From assembly GCA_958418815.1 (NCBI GenBank), contig CATZGB010000006.1:37291-101290 (forward strand): 64,000 bases of DNA. Direction: 5' to 3'. Origin of the DNA: an uncultured Bacteroidales bacterium. Lineage in GTDB: Bacteria; Bacteroidota; Bacteroidia; Bacteroidales; Muribaculaceae. The notes beneath the pieces are model-generated. The model did no database searches. It was given only the letters and a program-made list of their open reading frames with translations, and was not told where the DNA came from. Below, piece by piece: positions 8,674 through 17,161 of this stretch; the first letter of the stretch is position 1; each line of letters starts with the position of its first letter. The translations under genes and the position numbers were made by a program.

Positions 8674-9531
8674 ATGAAAAATGTTCTGACACGCTCCCTG
8701 ACAGGTCTGTTATACATTGCTGTTATCGTGGGCGCCATATTCGGCGGCCGCATATGGTTCTGGGGGCTGACAGTGCTTTTCGGAGTGCTGGGTATCAACG
8801 AATTCAACAAAATATCCAACCAGGGGCGCGTCTCAAACACGACATCGTTGCTCGACATGCTCGCCGGGGTGGCCCTGATTTCCGCCGGTTCGGTCATCTC
8901 AGCCGGTGGGACGTTCCCGGGCTTTCTCGCCTCTTGGAATCTGTCGACATTCCTGTTTGCCTATATAGTCTGCCTCCTGGCCCGTATGGTCGCCCAGCTG
9001 TATGTGCAGGATGGCAACGCCCTGGCCCATTACGCCCATTCATTCATGGGGCAGATTTACATAGCGTTGCCTATGTGTCTGCTGGGATGGCTTTACAGCC
9101 TGACATCACCGGTGTTCATCCTTTCGGTGTTCATCCTCATATGGCTGAGCGACACAGGCGCGTTCTGCGTCGGGTCTCTGATTGGCAGGCACAAGCTTTT
9201 TGAACGAATCTCACCCAAGAAATCATGGGAAGGCTTTTTCGGAGGCCTGCTCTTCTGCCTCGTTGCAGCCGGCGTGTTCTCCTTCTGCTTCCCCGAGGAT
9301 TTCAGGGGCATGAACATATGGCAGATGCTCGGGCTGGGCGCGGTGGTATGCGTCTTCGGCACATGGGGCGACCTCGTTGAGTCGCTCGTGAAGCGCACTC
9401 TCGGGGTCAAGGACTCCGGCAACATACTTCCCGGCCATGGCGGCATCCTCGACCGCATAGACTCCCTGCTGCTTGTTGTCCCCGCCACCATGGCATACAT
9501 GCTGTCGCTCGCCGTGCTGGCCTGCATATAA
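8674..9531 (+). CDS. cdsA: Phosphatidate cytidylyltransferase
   Basis: A 285-residue integral membrane enzyme that makes CDP-diacylglycerol from phosphatidate and CTP, the branch point of phospholipid synthesis. Several hydrophobic helices fill the N-terminal two thirds. The CdsA signature is clear near the C-terminus: GDLVESLVKRTLGVKDSG followed by LPGHGGILDRIDS. Length is normal. It has its own promoter, and purM follows after 15 bases, probably in the same transcript. Confidence 0.95.
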   Translation: MKNVLTRSLTGLLYIAVIVGAIFGGRIWFWGLTVLFGVLGINEFNKISNQGRVSNTTSLLDMLAGVALISAGSVISAGGTFPGFLASWNLSTFLFAYIVCLLARMVAQLYVQDGNALAHYAHSFMGQIYIALPMCLLGWLYSLTSPVFILSVFILIWLSDTGAFCVGSLIGRHKLFERISPKKSWEGFFGGLLFCLVAAGVFSFCFPEDFRGMNIWQMLGLGAVVCVFGTWGDLVESLVKRTLGVKDSGNILPGHGGILDRIDSLLLVVPATMAYMLSLAVLACI

Positions 9532-9546
9532 AGAAAACATCCGACT

Positions 9547-10716
9547 ATGACTTCCAACGAACGATATATGATGCGCGGTGTGTCCGCAGCTAAAGAAGAT
9601 GTCCACAACGCGATAAAGAATGTCGACAAGGGGCTTTACCCCAAGGCGTTCTGCAAGATAATCCCCGACATCCTCGGGGGAGACCCCCAGTGGTGCAACA
9701 TCATGCATGCCGACGGGGCCGGGACAAAATCCTCGCTCGCCTACGCTTACTGGCGCGAGACCGGAGACTTGTCGGTATGGCGAGGAATCGCCCAGGACGC
9801 GCTGGTGATGAACATCGACGACCTGCTTTGTGTCGGGGCCACCGACAACATCCTCGTGTCTTCGACAATCGGACGCAACAAGCGTCTCATACCCGGCGAG
9901 GTGATTGCCGCCATCATCAACGGCACCGAGGAGCTGCTCGAACGTATGCGCTCGCTTGGGGTGAGCATATACTCGACCGGCGGTGAGACCGCGGATGTCG
10001 GCGACCTTGTCCGCACCATCATCGTTGACTCGACAGTCACCTGCCGCATGCGCCGCTCTGATGTCATAGACAACGCCAATATCAAAGGGGGCGATGTCAT
10101 CGTGGGCCTCTCCTCTTCAGGCAAGGCCACATACGAGGAGGAATATAACGGCGGCATGGGCAGCAATGGGCTGACATCGGCGCGCCACGACGTGTTCGCC
10201 CGCCAGACCGGCGACAAATACCCCGAGACATATGACGGCGGTATGCCCCGCGAACTCGCTTACAGCGGTTCGGTAGGGCTGACCGACAAGGTGGAGGGCA
10301 CTCCGCTCGATGCCGGCAAGCTTGTCTTGTCGCCCACCCGCACATATGCCCCGGTGATCAAAAAGCTCCTGGAGGAGATGCGTCCGGCCATCCACGGCAT
10401 GGTCCACTGCACCGGCGGCGCCCAGACAAAGGTGCTTCATTTCGTCGAAGGCAAGCATGTGATCAAAGACAACCTCTTCCCGGTGCCCCCGCTGTTCGGC
10501 CTTATCCAGGAGCAGAGCGGCACAGACTGGCGCGAGATGTACAAGGTCTTCAACATGGGCCACCGTATGGAGATATATGTATCTCCTGAGGATGCCGCCA
10601 AGGTGATTGCCATCTCCGAGAGCTTCGGCATAGAGGCCCGCATCGTTGGCCGCGTCGAGGATGCCCCAGAAAACCGCCTGACAATCACAGGCGAGCATGG
10701 GACTTTCGAATATTGA
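9547..10716 (+). CDS. purM: Phosphoribosylformylglycinamidine cyclo-ligase (AIR synthase), Bacteroidota type
   Basis: A 389-residue PurM-family protein that closes the imidazole ring in purine synthesis using ATP. Visible features: MHADGAGTKSSLAYAYWR, where the family has its DGxGTK motif near residue 58; MNIDDLLCVGA near residue 89; STGGETADVGD; and GLSSSGKATYEEEYNGGMGSNG. It is longer than the roughly 345 residues of E. coli PurM, as is common in this phylum. Its 3' end overlaps the start of the MltF-like gene by 20 bases. Confidence 0.9.
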   Translation: MTSNERYMMRGVSAAKEDVHNAIKNVDKGLYPKAFCKIIPDILGGDPQWCNIMHADGAGTKSSLAYAYWRETGDLSVWRGIAQDALVMNIDDLLCVGATDNILVSSTIGRNKRLIPGEVIAAIINGTEELLERMRSLGVSIYSTGGETADVGDLVRTIIVDSTVTCRMRRSDVIDNANIKGGDVIVGLSSSGKATYEEEYNGGMGSNGLTSARHDVFARQTGDKYPETYDGGMPRELAYSGSVGLTDKVEGTPLDAGKLVLSPTRTYAPVIKKLLEEMRPAIHGMVHCTGGAQTKVLHFVEGKHVIKDNLFPVPPLFGLIQEQSGTDWREMYKVFNMGHRMEIYVSPEDAAKVIAISESFGIEARIVGRVEDAPENRLTITGEHGTFEY

Positions 10717-12160
10717 ACCATCTCATAGCGCAGGAATCTTGAGCAGGCTGTTACGCAGGTTGTCGCCTTTGGCCGCGACGGCATTGGTTGCCGTCATCCC
10801 GTGTCTGTCAGGATGCGGCGGCCACAAGAGCGCCGAGACCGAAAAGGCCACGGTAGAGCAGCGCCATCCCCTGCCCGACACCCTCAGGGTCGCCACCCTG
10901 TACAGCCCGACATCCTACTTCCTTTACCGAGACCAGGAGATGGGCTATGACTACAACCTCGTCACCCAATGGGCCGAGGACAAAGGGATGGTGGTGGATC
11001 TGACCGTCGCCCCCTCGATGGCCCGTCTGGTCGAGATGCTCGACTCGGGGGAGATTGACCTCGCCGCCTATGAGATTCCGGTGACTGCGGAATACAGCCG
11101 CGTGGTGGCCTGCGGGCCTGAATATGTGACCACCCAGGTGCTTGTGCAGCCATTGAAAGATGGCAAACCTGAGATAACCGACGAGACACAGCTCATCGGA
11201 CGCGATGTCTATGTCGAGGCCGGTTCCAAGTATGATTACCGTCTGCGCAACCTCGACAGCGAGCTTGGGGGCGGAATCAAAATCCACGAGGTTGACCGCG
11301 ACACGCTGATAACCGAAGACCTGGTAGGGATGGTGTCAGACGGCACGATTCCCCTCACGGTGGTTGACAGCGACATCGCCCGCATCAACAAGACATATTA
11401 CCGCGACCTTGATGTGTCGTTGCCTCTGAGTTTCCCCCAGAAAGCATCGTGGGGCGTGGCCTCCGGAAATGAATGGCTTGCCGACTCGGTAAACGAGTGG
11501 TTTCTGCAGGAGACCCCGAAACGTCGCCAGGCCGAATTGCTGAAAAGGTATTTCGAGTTGAGCAAGAATGGCGATGCCGAATTTACGGGAGCCATCACGC
11601 TTGACCTGTCAAAAGGGGTGATTTCCCCTTACGACGCGATATTCAAGGGCGCTGCCAAGAAAATCGGTTGGGACTGGCGGGTGCTTGCCGCCGTTGGTTA
11701 CGCCGAGAGCGGTTTCAAGACCAACCTGGTCTCTTGGGCCGGAGCGCGCGGACTGATGCAGATAATGCCCCGCTCGGCGGCCGCCTATGGTCTGCCGATT
11801 GAAAAGATCGAGGACCCGCAGGCCAATATCGAGGCCGCCGCCCGCATACTTGCCGACCTTGACCGCTCGCTCTCCAAGAAAGTCCCCGACCCTGCGGAAC
11901 GTCTGAAATTTGTCATCGCCTCCTACAATTCAGGGATAGGCCATGTCTATGACGCCATAGCCTTGGCCGGCAAATACGGGAAGAACCCGCAGGTGTGGGA
12001 CGGCAATGTGGAGCAGGCGCTGCTGATGAAAGCCAATCCTGAATATTATTCCGACCCGGTGTGCCGCAACGGATATTTCGGCGGCCGCCACACGGTGGCA
12101 TATGTCAGGAAAGTCAGCGGCCTGCTTGACCGTTTCAGGCAAAAAATCCCGTCGAAATGA
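10697..12160 (+). CDS. MltF-like membrane-bound lytic transglycosylase
   Basis: A 487-residue lipoprotein (lipobox LSGC near residues 37-40) with two domains. Residues about 60-285 form a solute-binding-protein type 3 fold (LRVATLYSPTSYFLYRDQEMGYDYNL ... GEIDLAAYEIPVT pattern), and the C-terminal part is a lysozyme-like SLT domain with the catalytic Glu in GYAESGFKTNL and the GARGLMQIMP motif. This architecture is that of MltF, which cleaves peptidoglycan with formation of 1,6-anhydro ends. The ATG at 10697 overlaps purM by 20 bases, implying translational coupling. Confidence 0.9.
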   Translation: MGLSNIEPSHSAGILSRLLRRLSPLAATALVAVIPCLSGCGGHKSAETEKATVEQRHPLPDTLRVATLYSPTSYFLYRDQEMGYDYNLVTQWAEDKGMVVDLTVAPSMARLVEMLDSGEIDLAAYEIPVTAEYSRVVACGPEYVTTQVLVQPLKDGKPEITDETQLIGRDVYVEAGSKYDYRLRNLDSELGGGIKIHEVDRDTLITEDLVGMVSDGTIPLTVVDSDIARINKTYYRDLDVSLPLSFPQKASWGVASGNEWLADSVNEWFLQETPKRRQAELLKRYFELSKNGDAEFTGAITLDLSKGVISPYDAIFKGAAKKIGWDWRVLAAVGYAESGFKTNLVSWAGARGLMQIMPRSAAAYGLPIEKIEDPQANIEAAARILADLDRSLSKKVPDPAERLKFVIASYNSGIGHVYDAIALAGKYGKNPQVWDGNVEQALLMKANPEYYSDPVCRNGYFGGRHTVAYVRKVSGLLDRFRQKIPSK

Positions 12161-12164
12161 ACCT

Positions 12165-12180
12165 ACGCCGTGGCCGGCGT
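12165..12180 (+). terminator. Short hairpin after the MltF-like gene
   Basis: ACGCCG (12165-12170) pairs perfectly with CGGCGT (12175-12180) around TGGC. A pyrimidine-rich run follows but no clean U-tract, so termination is uncertain. It overlaps a GTG at 12170 in the next frame, which supports the later ATG start. Confidence 0.35.
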
Positions 12181-12280
12181 GTTCCCTCTCTCAGCAAGCC
12201 ATTGCGCAATCTCGTCTCTCTTGTCTCTCTCGCCTCTCATATTTGCAAACAAGCATCTTAACAATCAAGATAAAGAAACA

Positions 12281-12841
12281 ATGAGAAAACGTTATCTATC
12301 CGTAGCCGTGGTGCTTACGCTTCTGGCATCCTTCACATTCACCTCATGTATCGGCTCATTTGCCCTTTCCAACAAGCTTCTCAGCTGGAACAAGCAGATC
12401 GGCAACAAGTTTGTCAACGAGCTTGTGTTCTTCTGTTTCTGGATTCTCCCCGTGTATGAGGTGACAGGTCTTGCCGACGTGCTGGTGCTCAACTCCATCG
12501 AGTTCTGGAGCGGAAGCAACCCTGTGGCCCAGGGACGTTCGGTAATCGACGGCGTTGACGGCCGTTACCTCGTTGACTGCGACGGCAAAGGCTACACCAT
12601 CACCTCCGAGAATGACGGGTCTGTGGTGCGTCTCGATTTCGACGCCGAGGAAAACTCCTGGAGCGCGTCGGCCAACGGGTCTGAGCCTGTGAAGTTCATG
12701 ACCTTCGTCGATGACACCCATGTGGAGATGCTGACCCCCGACGGCGGTGCCCAGCTCGTTGAGCTTTCAGAGCAGGGGATGATGGCCTACCGCCAGACCG
12801 TCGCTTCCTCTGCGGCGGCTGCTATGTATGCCTGCAACTGA
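12281..12841 (+). CDS. DUF3332 family lipoprotein
   Basis: A 186-residue protein beginning MRKRYLSVAVVL with a signal peptide and lipobox-like FTSC (Cys near residue 22). The segment CIGSFALSNKLLSWN and the following NKFVNELVFFCFWILPVYEV with a hydrophobic stretch match my memory of DUF3332, a family of unknown function. The C-terminal half looks like beta-strands. An in-frame GTG at 12170 would give an implausible N-terminus within a hairpin, so the ATG at 12281 is used. Confidence 0.8.
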   Translation: MRKRYLSVAVVLTLLASFTFTSCIGSFALSNKLLSWNKQIGNKFVNELVFFCFWILPVYEVTGLADVLVLNSIEFWSGSNPVAQGRSVIDGVDGRYLVDCDGKGYTITSENDGSVVRLDFDAEENSWSASANGSEPVKFMTFVDDTHVEMLTPDGGAQLVELSEQGMMAYRQTVASSAAAAMYACN

Positions 12842-12903
12842 GACTGACGCGGAAGGGGGCGCGTTCGGCCTCCGTAAACTTTCATGACCTCACTGATGTT
12901 ATA

Positions 12904-12944
12904 CAGGGAGGCGAGACATCCTGCGGGATTGTCGCGCCTCCCTG
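12904..12944 (+). terminator. Long hairpin between the DUF3332 gene and pgm
   Basis: CAGGGAGGCG (12904-12913) pairs perfectly with CGCCTCCCTG (12935-12944). After one mismatch GAC/GTC and then ATCC/GGAT continue the stem to a 4-base loop. No U-tract follows. It lies 62 bases after the stop of the DUF3332 gene and probably protects or ends that transcript. Confidence 0.55.
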
Positions 12945-12994
12945 TCGCCACATACGGTGTGGTCGCGGGGCAACCGATAAAAAAGGTGAATTGC

Positions 12995-13025
12995 TTGGTG
13001 AATTTAACTTAAATTGTTAACTTTG
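12995..13025 (+). promoter_or_regulatory. Promoter of the phosphoglucomutase gene
   Basis: A perfect TAACTTTG at 13018-13025 with TTGG at 12995-12998, 19 bases upstream. The leader to the ATG is about 70 bases. Confidence 0.7.
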
Positions 13026-13100
13026 CAGAGATACGCCCTGAAGCAACTTTGATAATCAAATAACAACACCAAATACCATAACACTCCCTATCAGACAATA

Positions 13101-14849
13101 ATGGAAAACCAGGAACTCCTCAAGACCGTCAAGGAGAGAGCCCAGGTATGGCTCTCAGAACAATACGACGAGGCTACACGGGCAGAAGTAAAGCAGATGC
13201 TCGAGGCCGAAGACCCCACTCCCCTGATTGAAGCATTCTACCGTGACCTCGAATTCGGCACAGGTGGTCTGCGCGGCATCATGGGCCCGGGCACCAACCG
13301 TATGAACATCTACACCGTGGGCGCAGCCACCCAGGGTCTGGCCAACTACCTCAAGGAGGCGTTCGCCGACCTTGACCAGATTTCAGTGGCAGTAGGCCAC
13401 GATGTGCGCAACAACTCCCGCAAGTTCGCTGAAATCGTCGCCAACATCTTCTCAGCCAACGGCATCAAGGCATACCTCTTCGACAGCTTCCGTCCCACTC
13501 CCGAGCTTTCGTTCGCCATCCGCGAGCTGGGCTGCCAGAGCGGCGTCAACATCACCGCCTCACACAACCCCAAGGAATACAACGGCTACAAGGCATACTG
13601 GGCCGACGGCGCGCAGATCATCGCACCCCACGATGTCAACATCATCAACCATGTCAACGCCATCAAGTCGGTGGGCGACATCAAGTTCCAGGGCAACCCC
13701 GAGCTGATTGAAATCATCGGCGAGGAGATGGACAACAAGTTCCTGGCCTCCATCAAGGAACTCTCTCTCTCCCCCGATGTCATCGAGCGCCACAAAGACC
13801 TCAAGATCGTCTACACCCCGATTCACGGCACCGGCGTGAAGCTCGTTCCCGACTCGCTCCGCAACTACGGTTTCACCAACATCATACACGTTCCCGAACA
13901 GGACATCCCCTCGGGCGATTTCCCCACCGTGGAGTCTCCCAACCCCGAGAACGCCTCCGCGATGGCCATGGCTGTGGCAAAGGCAAAAGAGGTTGAGGCC
14001 GACCTCGTTGTCGCTTCAGACCCCGACGCCGACCGCATCGGCTGCGTCATCCGCGACACCAACGGCGAGTATGTGCTGGTAAACGGCAACCAGATCGTGC
14101 TGGTGCTCCTCAACTACCTGATGACCCGCAACGCCGAGCTGGGCAAGCTCACCGGCAACGAGTATGTGGTAAAGACAATCGTCACCACCGAGACCATCAA
14201 GCGCATCGCCGACGCCAACAACATCAAGATGTATGACTGCTACACCGGCTTCAAGTGGATTGCCTCAGTGATCCGCGACAACGAGCAGACTGCCCGCTAC
14301 CTCGGTGGCGGCGAGGAGTCATACGGATTCCTGGCCGAGACATTTTGCCGCGACAAAGACTCCGTTTCCGCCATCTCCCTGATGGCCGAGACCCTTGCAT
14401 GGGCCAAGGAGAACGGACTCTCGTTCATGGAGATGCTCCAGGACATCTACGTCAAGTATGGTTATTCCCACGAGCTTGGAATCTCCGTGGTGCGTCCCGG
14501 CAAGTCAGGTGCCGACGAAATCCAGGCCATGATGAAGAACTTCCGCGAGAATCCTCCCAAGAGCATCGCCGGCAGCCCCGTGGTTTGTGTCAAGGATTAC
14601 CTGACCCTCAACGAGACCTGCCTGAAGTGCAACGAGGTCAAGAAACTCGATTTCCCCGCAACCTCCAACGTGCTCCAGTACTTCACCGAGGATGGCTCGA
14701 AGATTTCGGTTCGTCCCTCAGGCACCGAACCCAAAATCAAATTCTACATCGAGGTTCGTGGCGAGATGAAGACCCGTGCCGACTACCACAAGGCCGAAGA
14801 GGCAGCCAAGGCTAAAATCGAGGCTGTGCGCAAAGACCTCGGCATCTGA
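13101..14849 (+). CDS. pgm: Phosphoglucomutase/phosphomannomutase (alpha-D-phosphohexomutase)
   Basis: A 582-residue cytoplasmic enzyme interconverting hexose 1- and 6-phosphates. All four family loops are present: the phosphoserine loop ITASHNPKEYNGYK near residue 153, the Mg2+ loop DPDADR near 308, the sugar-recognition loop GGGEESYG near 407, and the phosphate-binding loop RPSGTEPKIKF near 541. Length suits the PGM2-like group. Codon choice is strongly biased to C-ending codons, as in the TPR and exbB genes, suggesting high expression. Monocistronic: own promoter upstream, hairpin downstream. Confidence 0.93.
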   Translation: MENQELLKTVKERAQVWLSEQYDEATRAEVKQMLEAEDPTPLIEAFYRDLEFGTGGLRGIMGPGTNRMNIYTVGAATQGLANYLKEAFADLDQISVAVGHDVRNNSRKFAEIVANIFSANGIKAYLFDSFRPTPELSFAIRELGCQSGVNITASHNPKEYNGYKAYWADGAQIIAPHDVNIINHVNAIKSVGDIKFQGNPELIEIIGEEMDNKFLASIKELSLSPDVIERHKDLKIVYTPIHGTGVKLVPDSLRNYGFTNIIHVPEQDIPSGDFPTVESPNPENASAMAMAVAKAKEVEADLVVASDPDADRIGCVIRDTNGEYVLVNGNQIVLVLLNYLMTRNAELGKLTGNEYVVKTIVTTETIKRIADANNIKMYDCYTGFKWIASVIRDNEQTARYLGGGEESYGFLAETFCRDKDSVSAISLMAETLAWAKENGLSFMEMLQDIYVKYGYSHELGISVVRPGKSGADEIQAMMKNFRENPPKSIAGSPVVCVKDYLTLNETCLKCNEVKKLDFPATSNVLQYFTEDGSKISVRPSGTEPKIKFYIEVRGEMKTRADYHKAEEAAKAKIEAVRKDLGI

Positions 14850-14872
14850 CAATACCGTTCATAGACTATAAT

Positions 14873-14928
14873 CCGCGGGTTGACACCCGGGTGACCCCGA
14901 TATGGGGAACTCCGGTGTCAACCCGCGG
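14873..14928. terminator. Bidirectional hairpin between pgm and thiD
   Basis: Perfect 15-base arms CCGCGGGTTGACACC (14873-14887) and GGTGTCAACCCGCGG (14914-14928) enclose a 26-base loop that itself contains a CCCC/GGGG pair. It lies between the converging ends of pgm and thiD. There is no U-tract. Confidence 0.7.
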
Positions 14929-14963
14929 TCGTGTGTAAAAGGGGCAGAGAGATTTCAGAAGTC

Positions 14964-15776
14964 CTATTTGGGCCAGAGGGAATGGAAATGGTTGACAGGG
15001 CCGTGACCGTGGCCGATTAGATAGCCGGCCCCGTCGCGTATCGCGGCCGAGATGTAATCTTTGGCCAGGCGGCAGGCTTCAGGCAGCGGGTGTCTCAGGG
15101 CGAGATATGAGGCGATGGCCGAGGAGAGCGTGCAGCCGGTGCCGTGGGTGTTGACGGTGTCAATCCTGGGCGACTCCATACGGTGGATGGTGTCGGTCTC
15201 CGCGTCATAAAGGATGTCGGTAAGCGAGTCCCCGTCGAGGTGTCCGGCCTTCAGGAAAACCGACACTTTCCCGCCCTGTGAGAGCTGGCGGGCGGCCTCG
15301 GGCAGCTCGTCATTCGCTGAAAGGCTCCGCCCCAGCAGAATCTCTGCCTCCGGGATGTTGGGGGTTATTATCCTTGCGTGTGGGATTAGCTCGTCGCGCA
15401 ATGTGGCGATGGCATCCTCGCGCAGCAGAGGGTCGCCCGATGTGGCCACCATCACCGGGTCAAGGACGATGTCGCCCACCGGATATTCACGCAGGGTGTC
15501 GCGCACGGCCAGAATCAGCTCCGCGCTGTGGAGCATGCCGATTTTTATCGCGTCAGCACCGATGTCGTCGAGACATGAACGTATTTGCCCCGTGACGAAT
15601 TCCACCGGGACTGGATGCACGCCGGTCACCCCGACCGTGTTCTCGTCGACCACCGCAACCACGGCCGTCATGCCGTAGCAGCCGAGCGCCGAGAAGGTCT
15701 TGAGGTCGGCCTGCAGCCCCGCGCCTCCGCTGGGGTCGCTCCCGGCTATCGAGAGACAGCGCCGGTAGCTTTTCAT
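14964..15776 (-). CDS. thiD: Hydroxymethylpyrimidine/phosphomethylpyrimidine kinase
   Basis: A 270-residue ribokinase-fold enzyme that phosphorylates HMP and HMP-P for thiamin synthesis. Motifs: CLSIAGSDPSGGAGLQADLKTF at the N-terminus (substrate and nucleotide region), DPVMVATSGDPLL near 110, and the catalytic anion-hole motif NTHGTGCTLSSAIA near 215. The ATG at 15776 overlaps the tenA stop in ATGA; earlier in-frame starts lie inside tenA and are rejected. It is the last gene of the thi operon. Confidence 0.95.
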   Translation of the reverse strand: MKSYRRCLSIAGSDPSGGAGLQADLKTFSALGCYGMTAVVAVVDENTVGVTGVHPVPVEFVTGQIRSCLDDIGADAIKIGMLHSAELILAVRDTLREYPVGDIVLDPVMVATSGDPLLREDAIATLRDELIPHARIITPNIPEAEILLGRSLSANDELPEAARQLSQGGKVSVFLKAGHLDGDSLTDILYDAETDTIHRMESPRIDTVNTHGTGCTLSSAIASYLALRHPLPEACRLAKDYISAAIRDGAGYLIGHGHGPVNHFHSLWPK

Positions 15777-16420
15777 ATCTTCCAGCCCTCCCCGCTGTAT
15801 GCGCTTTCCCAGAACATCCATTCCATACGGGTGCAGGTGACATATATGTCGGTCATGGCCTTCCTGACATCGGGGGATGCCTTTCCGGCCAGCCGGTCGC
15901 ATATCTCGATGGCGCGGGAGTTGGATTTGTCAAACCAGGGGTTATCGTAGGTGTCTATCCATTTCCGGTAAGGGGTGTTGTCTGCGGCATTGGCTTTTAT
16001 ATGCTTTCCAACCTCGTGGTAGACCCAGAAGCAGGGGAGGATGGCGGCGGCGGCCACCTCGACCGGTGCGGTGGCCTGTGCCGACAGTATCGAGCAGTAG
16101 AGCAGACATGCCGGGCTTTTCTCCACCAGGCTCATGTCAGTGTCGGCCAGATAGGATTTGTGCATCTCCTCCTCTACCGCCACACCATCCTTGGCGAAGT
16201 CGAGAAACGAGGCCACCTGGTCGATCTCAGGCAGGCGAGAGGCGATGTTGGCCAGCACACGCGAGTAATTCTCTATGTAGAGCGCGTCTTGCTGGAGATA
16301 GCGGTTGAAGACTTCGCGCGGCAGGGTGCCGGCGATGAGCTCCTTTATGAAAGGCAACTGGAGTATCTGGTTGTAGAGGGGGAGGGCGGCCTGCCACGCC
16401 TCTTGGCTCCATTTTGTCAT
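15773..16420 (-). CDS. tenA: TenA-family thiaminase II / aminopyrimidine aminohydrolase
   Basis: A 215-residue all-helical protein of the TenA family, which releases HMP from degraded thiamin (formylaminopyrimidine salvage). Recognisable are WQAALPLYNQILQLPFIKELIAGTLP, YLQQDALYIENYSRVLA, and the PCFWVYHEVG and YDNPWFD segments. The ATG at 16420 gives the standard N-terminus MTKWSQEAW and lies 19 bases after thiF; a TTG at 16450 would overlap thiF. Together with thiD it forms the pyrimidine-salvage part of the operon. Confidence 0.92.
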   Translation of the reverse strand: MTKWSQEAWQAALPLYNQILQLPFIKELIAGTLPREVFNRYLQQDALYIENYSRVLANIASRLPEIDQVASFLDFAKDGVAVEEEMHKSYLADTDMSLVEKSPACLLYCSILSAQATAPVEVAAAAILPCFWVYHEVGKHIKANAADNTPYRKWIDTYDNPWFDKSNSRAIEICDRLAGKASPDVRKAMTDIYVTCTRMEWMFWESAYSGEGWKI

Positions 16421-16439
16421 GACAGATATTGTTAGGTGG

Positions 16440-17156
16440 TTAGAATTCAATGATTGATGTGGAGAGAGTGAGCAGGTCTATCGAGAACAGCCTGCCGTCG
16501 AGCGTGTCGCCGAAGCCGGCGAGGAGTTTGAGGGCCTCGGATGCCTCGATGGCACCGATTACCCCCGGCACAGCCCCTATCACCCCGGCGGTCTTGCGGG
16601 GGAGCGCACACAGCGCGTCGCGGTCGGGATACAGGTCGGCGTAGCGTCGGCCATTCAAATGGTTCATCACCGCCACCTGGCCCCGGAACTCGCCGATGGA
16701 GCCGTAGACCCAAGGTTTTCCGAGCCTGTGGCATATGTCGTCGATGAGATAACGGGTGGAGAAATTGTCGGTGCAGTCGACAAGCAGGTCATAACCCGAT
16801 GCAAGCGTCTCGCCGTTTTCCTCTGTCAGACCATCAGGATGTAGGTCAAATCGGGTGGATGACGACTGCGCGCCGAGCCTGCGGGCGGCTTCCTCGACTT
16901 TCGGCATCCCTATCTGCTGCTCGGTGTAGAGCACCTGCCGCTGCAGGTTGGATAGCGACACCCGGTCGGGGTCACACAGACCTATGTGGCCCACCCCGGC
17001 CCCTGTGAGGTAGGTGGCCACAGCCGCCCCAAGTCCTCCAAGACCTATTATCAGCACTGATGAGGAGAGCAACCTGTGTTGCCCCTCCTCACCGATTTCG
17101 GCCAGCATCGTCTGGCGGGAATAGCGTCGGAGGTCGATATGTCGGTTAGTGTCCAT
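16440..17156 (-). CDS. thiF: ThiF-like adenylyltransferase for the sulfur carrier ThiS
   Basis: A 238-residue E1-like protein (ThiF/MoeB/HesA). It adenylates the C-terminal Gly of ThiS. Features: RYSRQTMLAEIGEEGQ at the N-terminus, the nucleotide-binding GLGGLGAAVATYL near residues 38-50, CDPDRVSLSNLQRQ near 61, and DLLVDCTDNFSTRY near 123. Odd points: the CxxC pairs that bind zinc in E. coli ThiF are missing (only Cys183 is found in that region, DALCALPRKTAGV) and the protein stops before the usual C-terminal CxxC. The Cys that forms the acyl disulfide in E. coli is also not at its usual place. The start ATG 17156 follows thiH by 5 bases. Confidence 0.85.
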   Translation of the reverse strand: MDTNRHIDLRRYSRQTMLAEIGEEGQHRLLSSSVLIIGLGGLGAAVATYLTGAGVGHIGLCDPDRVSLSNLQRQVLYTEQQIGMPKVEEAARRLGAQSSSTRFDLHPDGLTEENGETLASGYDLLVDCTDNFSTRYLIDDICHRLGKPWVYGSIGEFRGQVAVMNHLNGRRYADLYPDRDALCALPRKTAGVIGAVPGVIGAIEASEALKLLAGFGDTLDGRLFSIDLLTLSTSIIEF

Positions 17157-17161
17157 GGCAT

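Noticed and set aside
8619..9203. A 194-codon frame overlapping cdsA in another frame
   Set aside because: cdsA has the full signature and promoter; this frame lacks motifs and its start lies in the promoter region.
12170..12280. N-terminal extension of the DUF3332 lipoprotein from GTG 12170
   Set aside because: The extension starts inside a hairpin and lacks a signal-peptide start; the ATG at 12281 gives a proper lipoprotein signal.
14964..15902. A bifunctional longer ThiD starting at 15902
   Set aside because: The extra 42 residues overlap tenA and have no homology pattern; ThiD begins at the ATGA overlap with tenA (15776).
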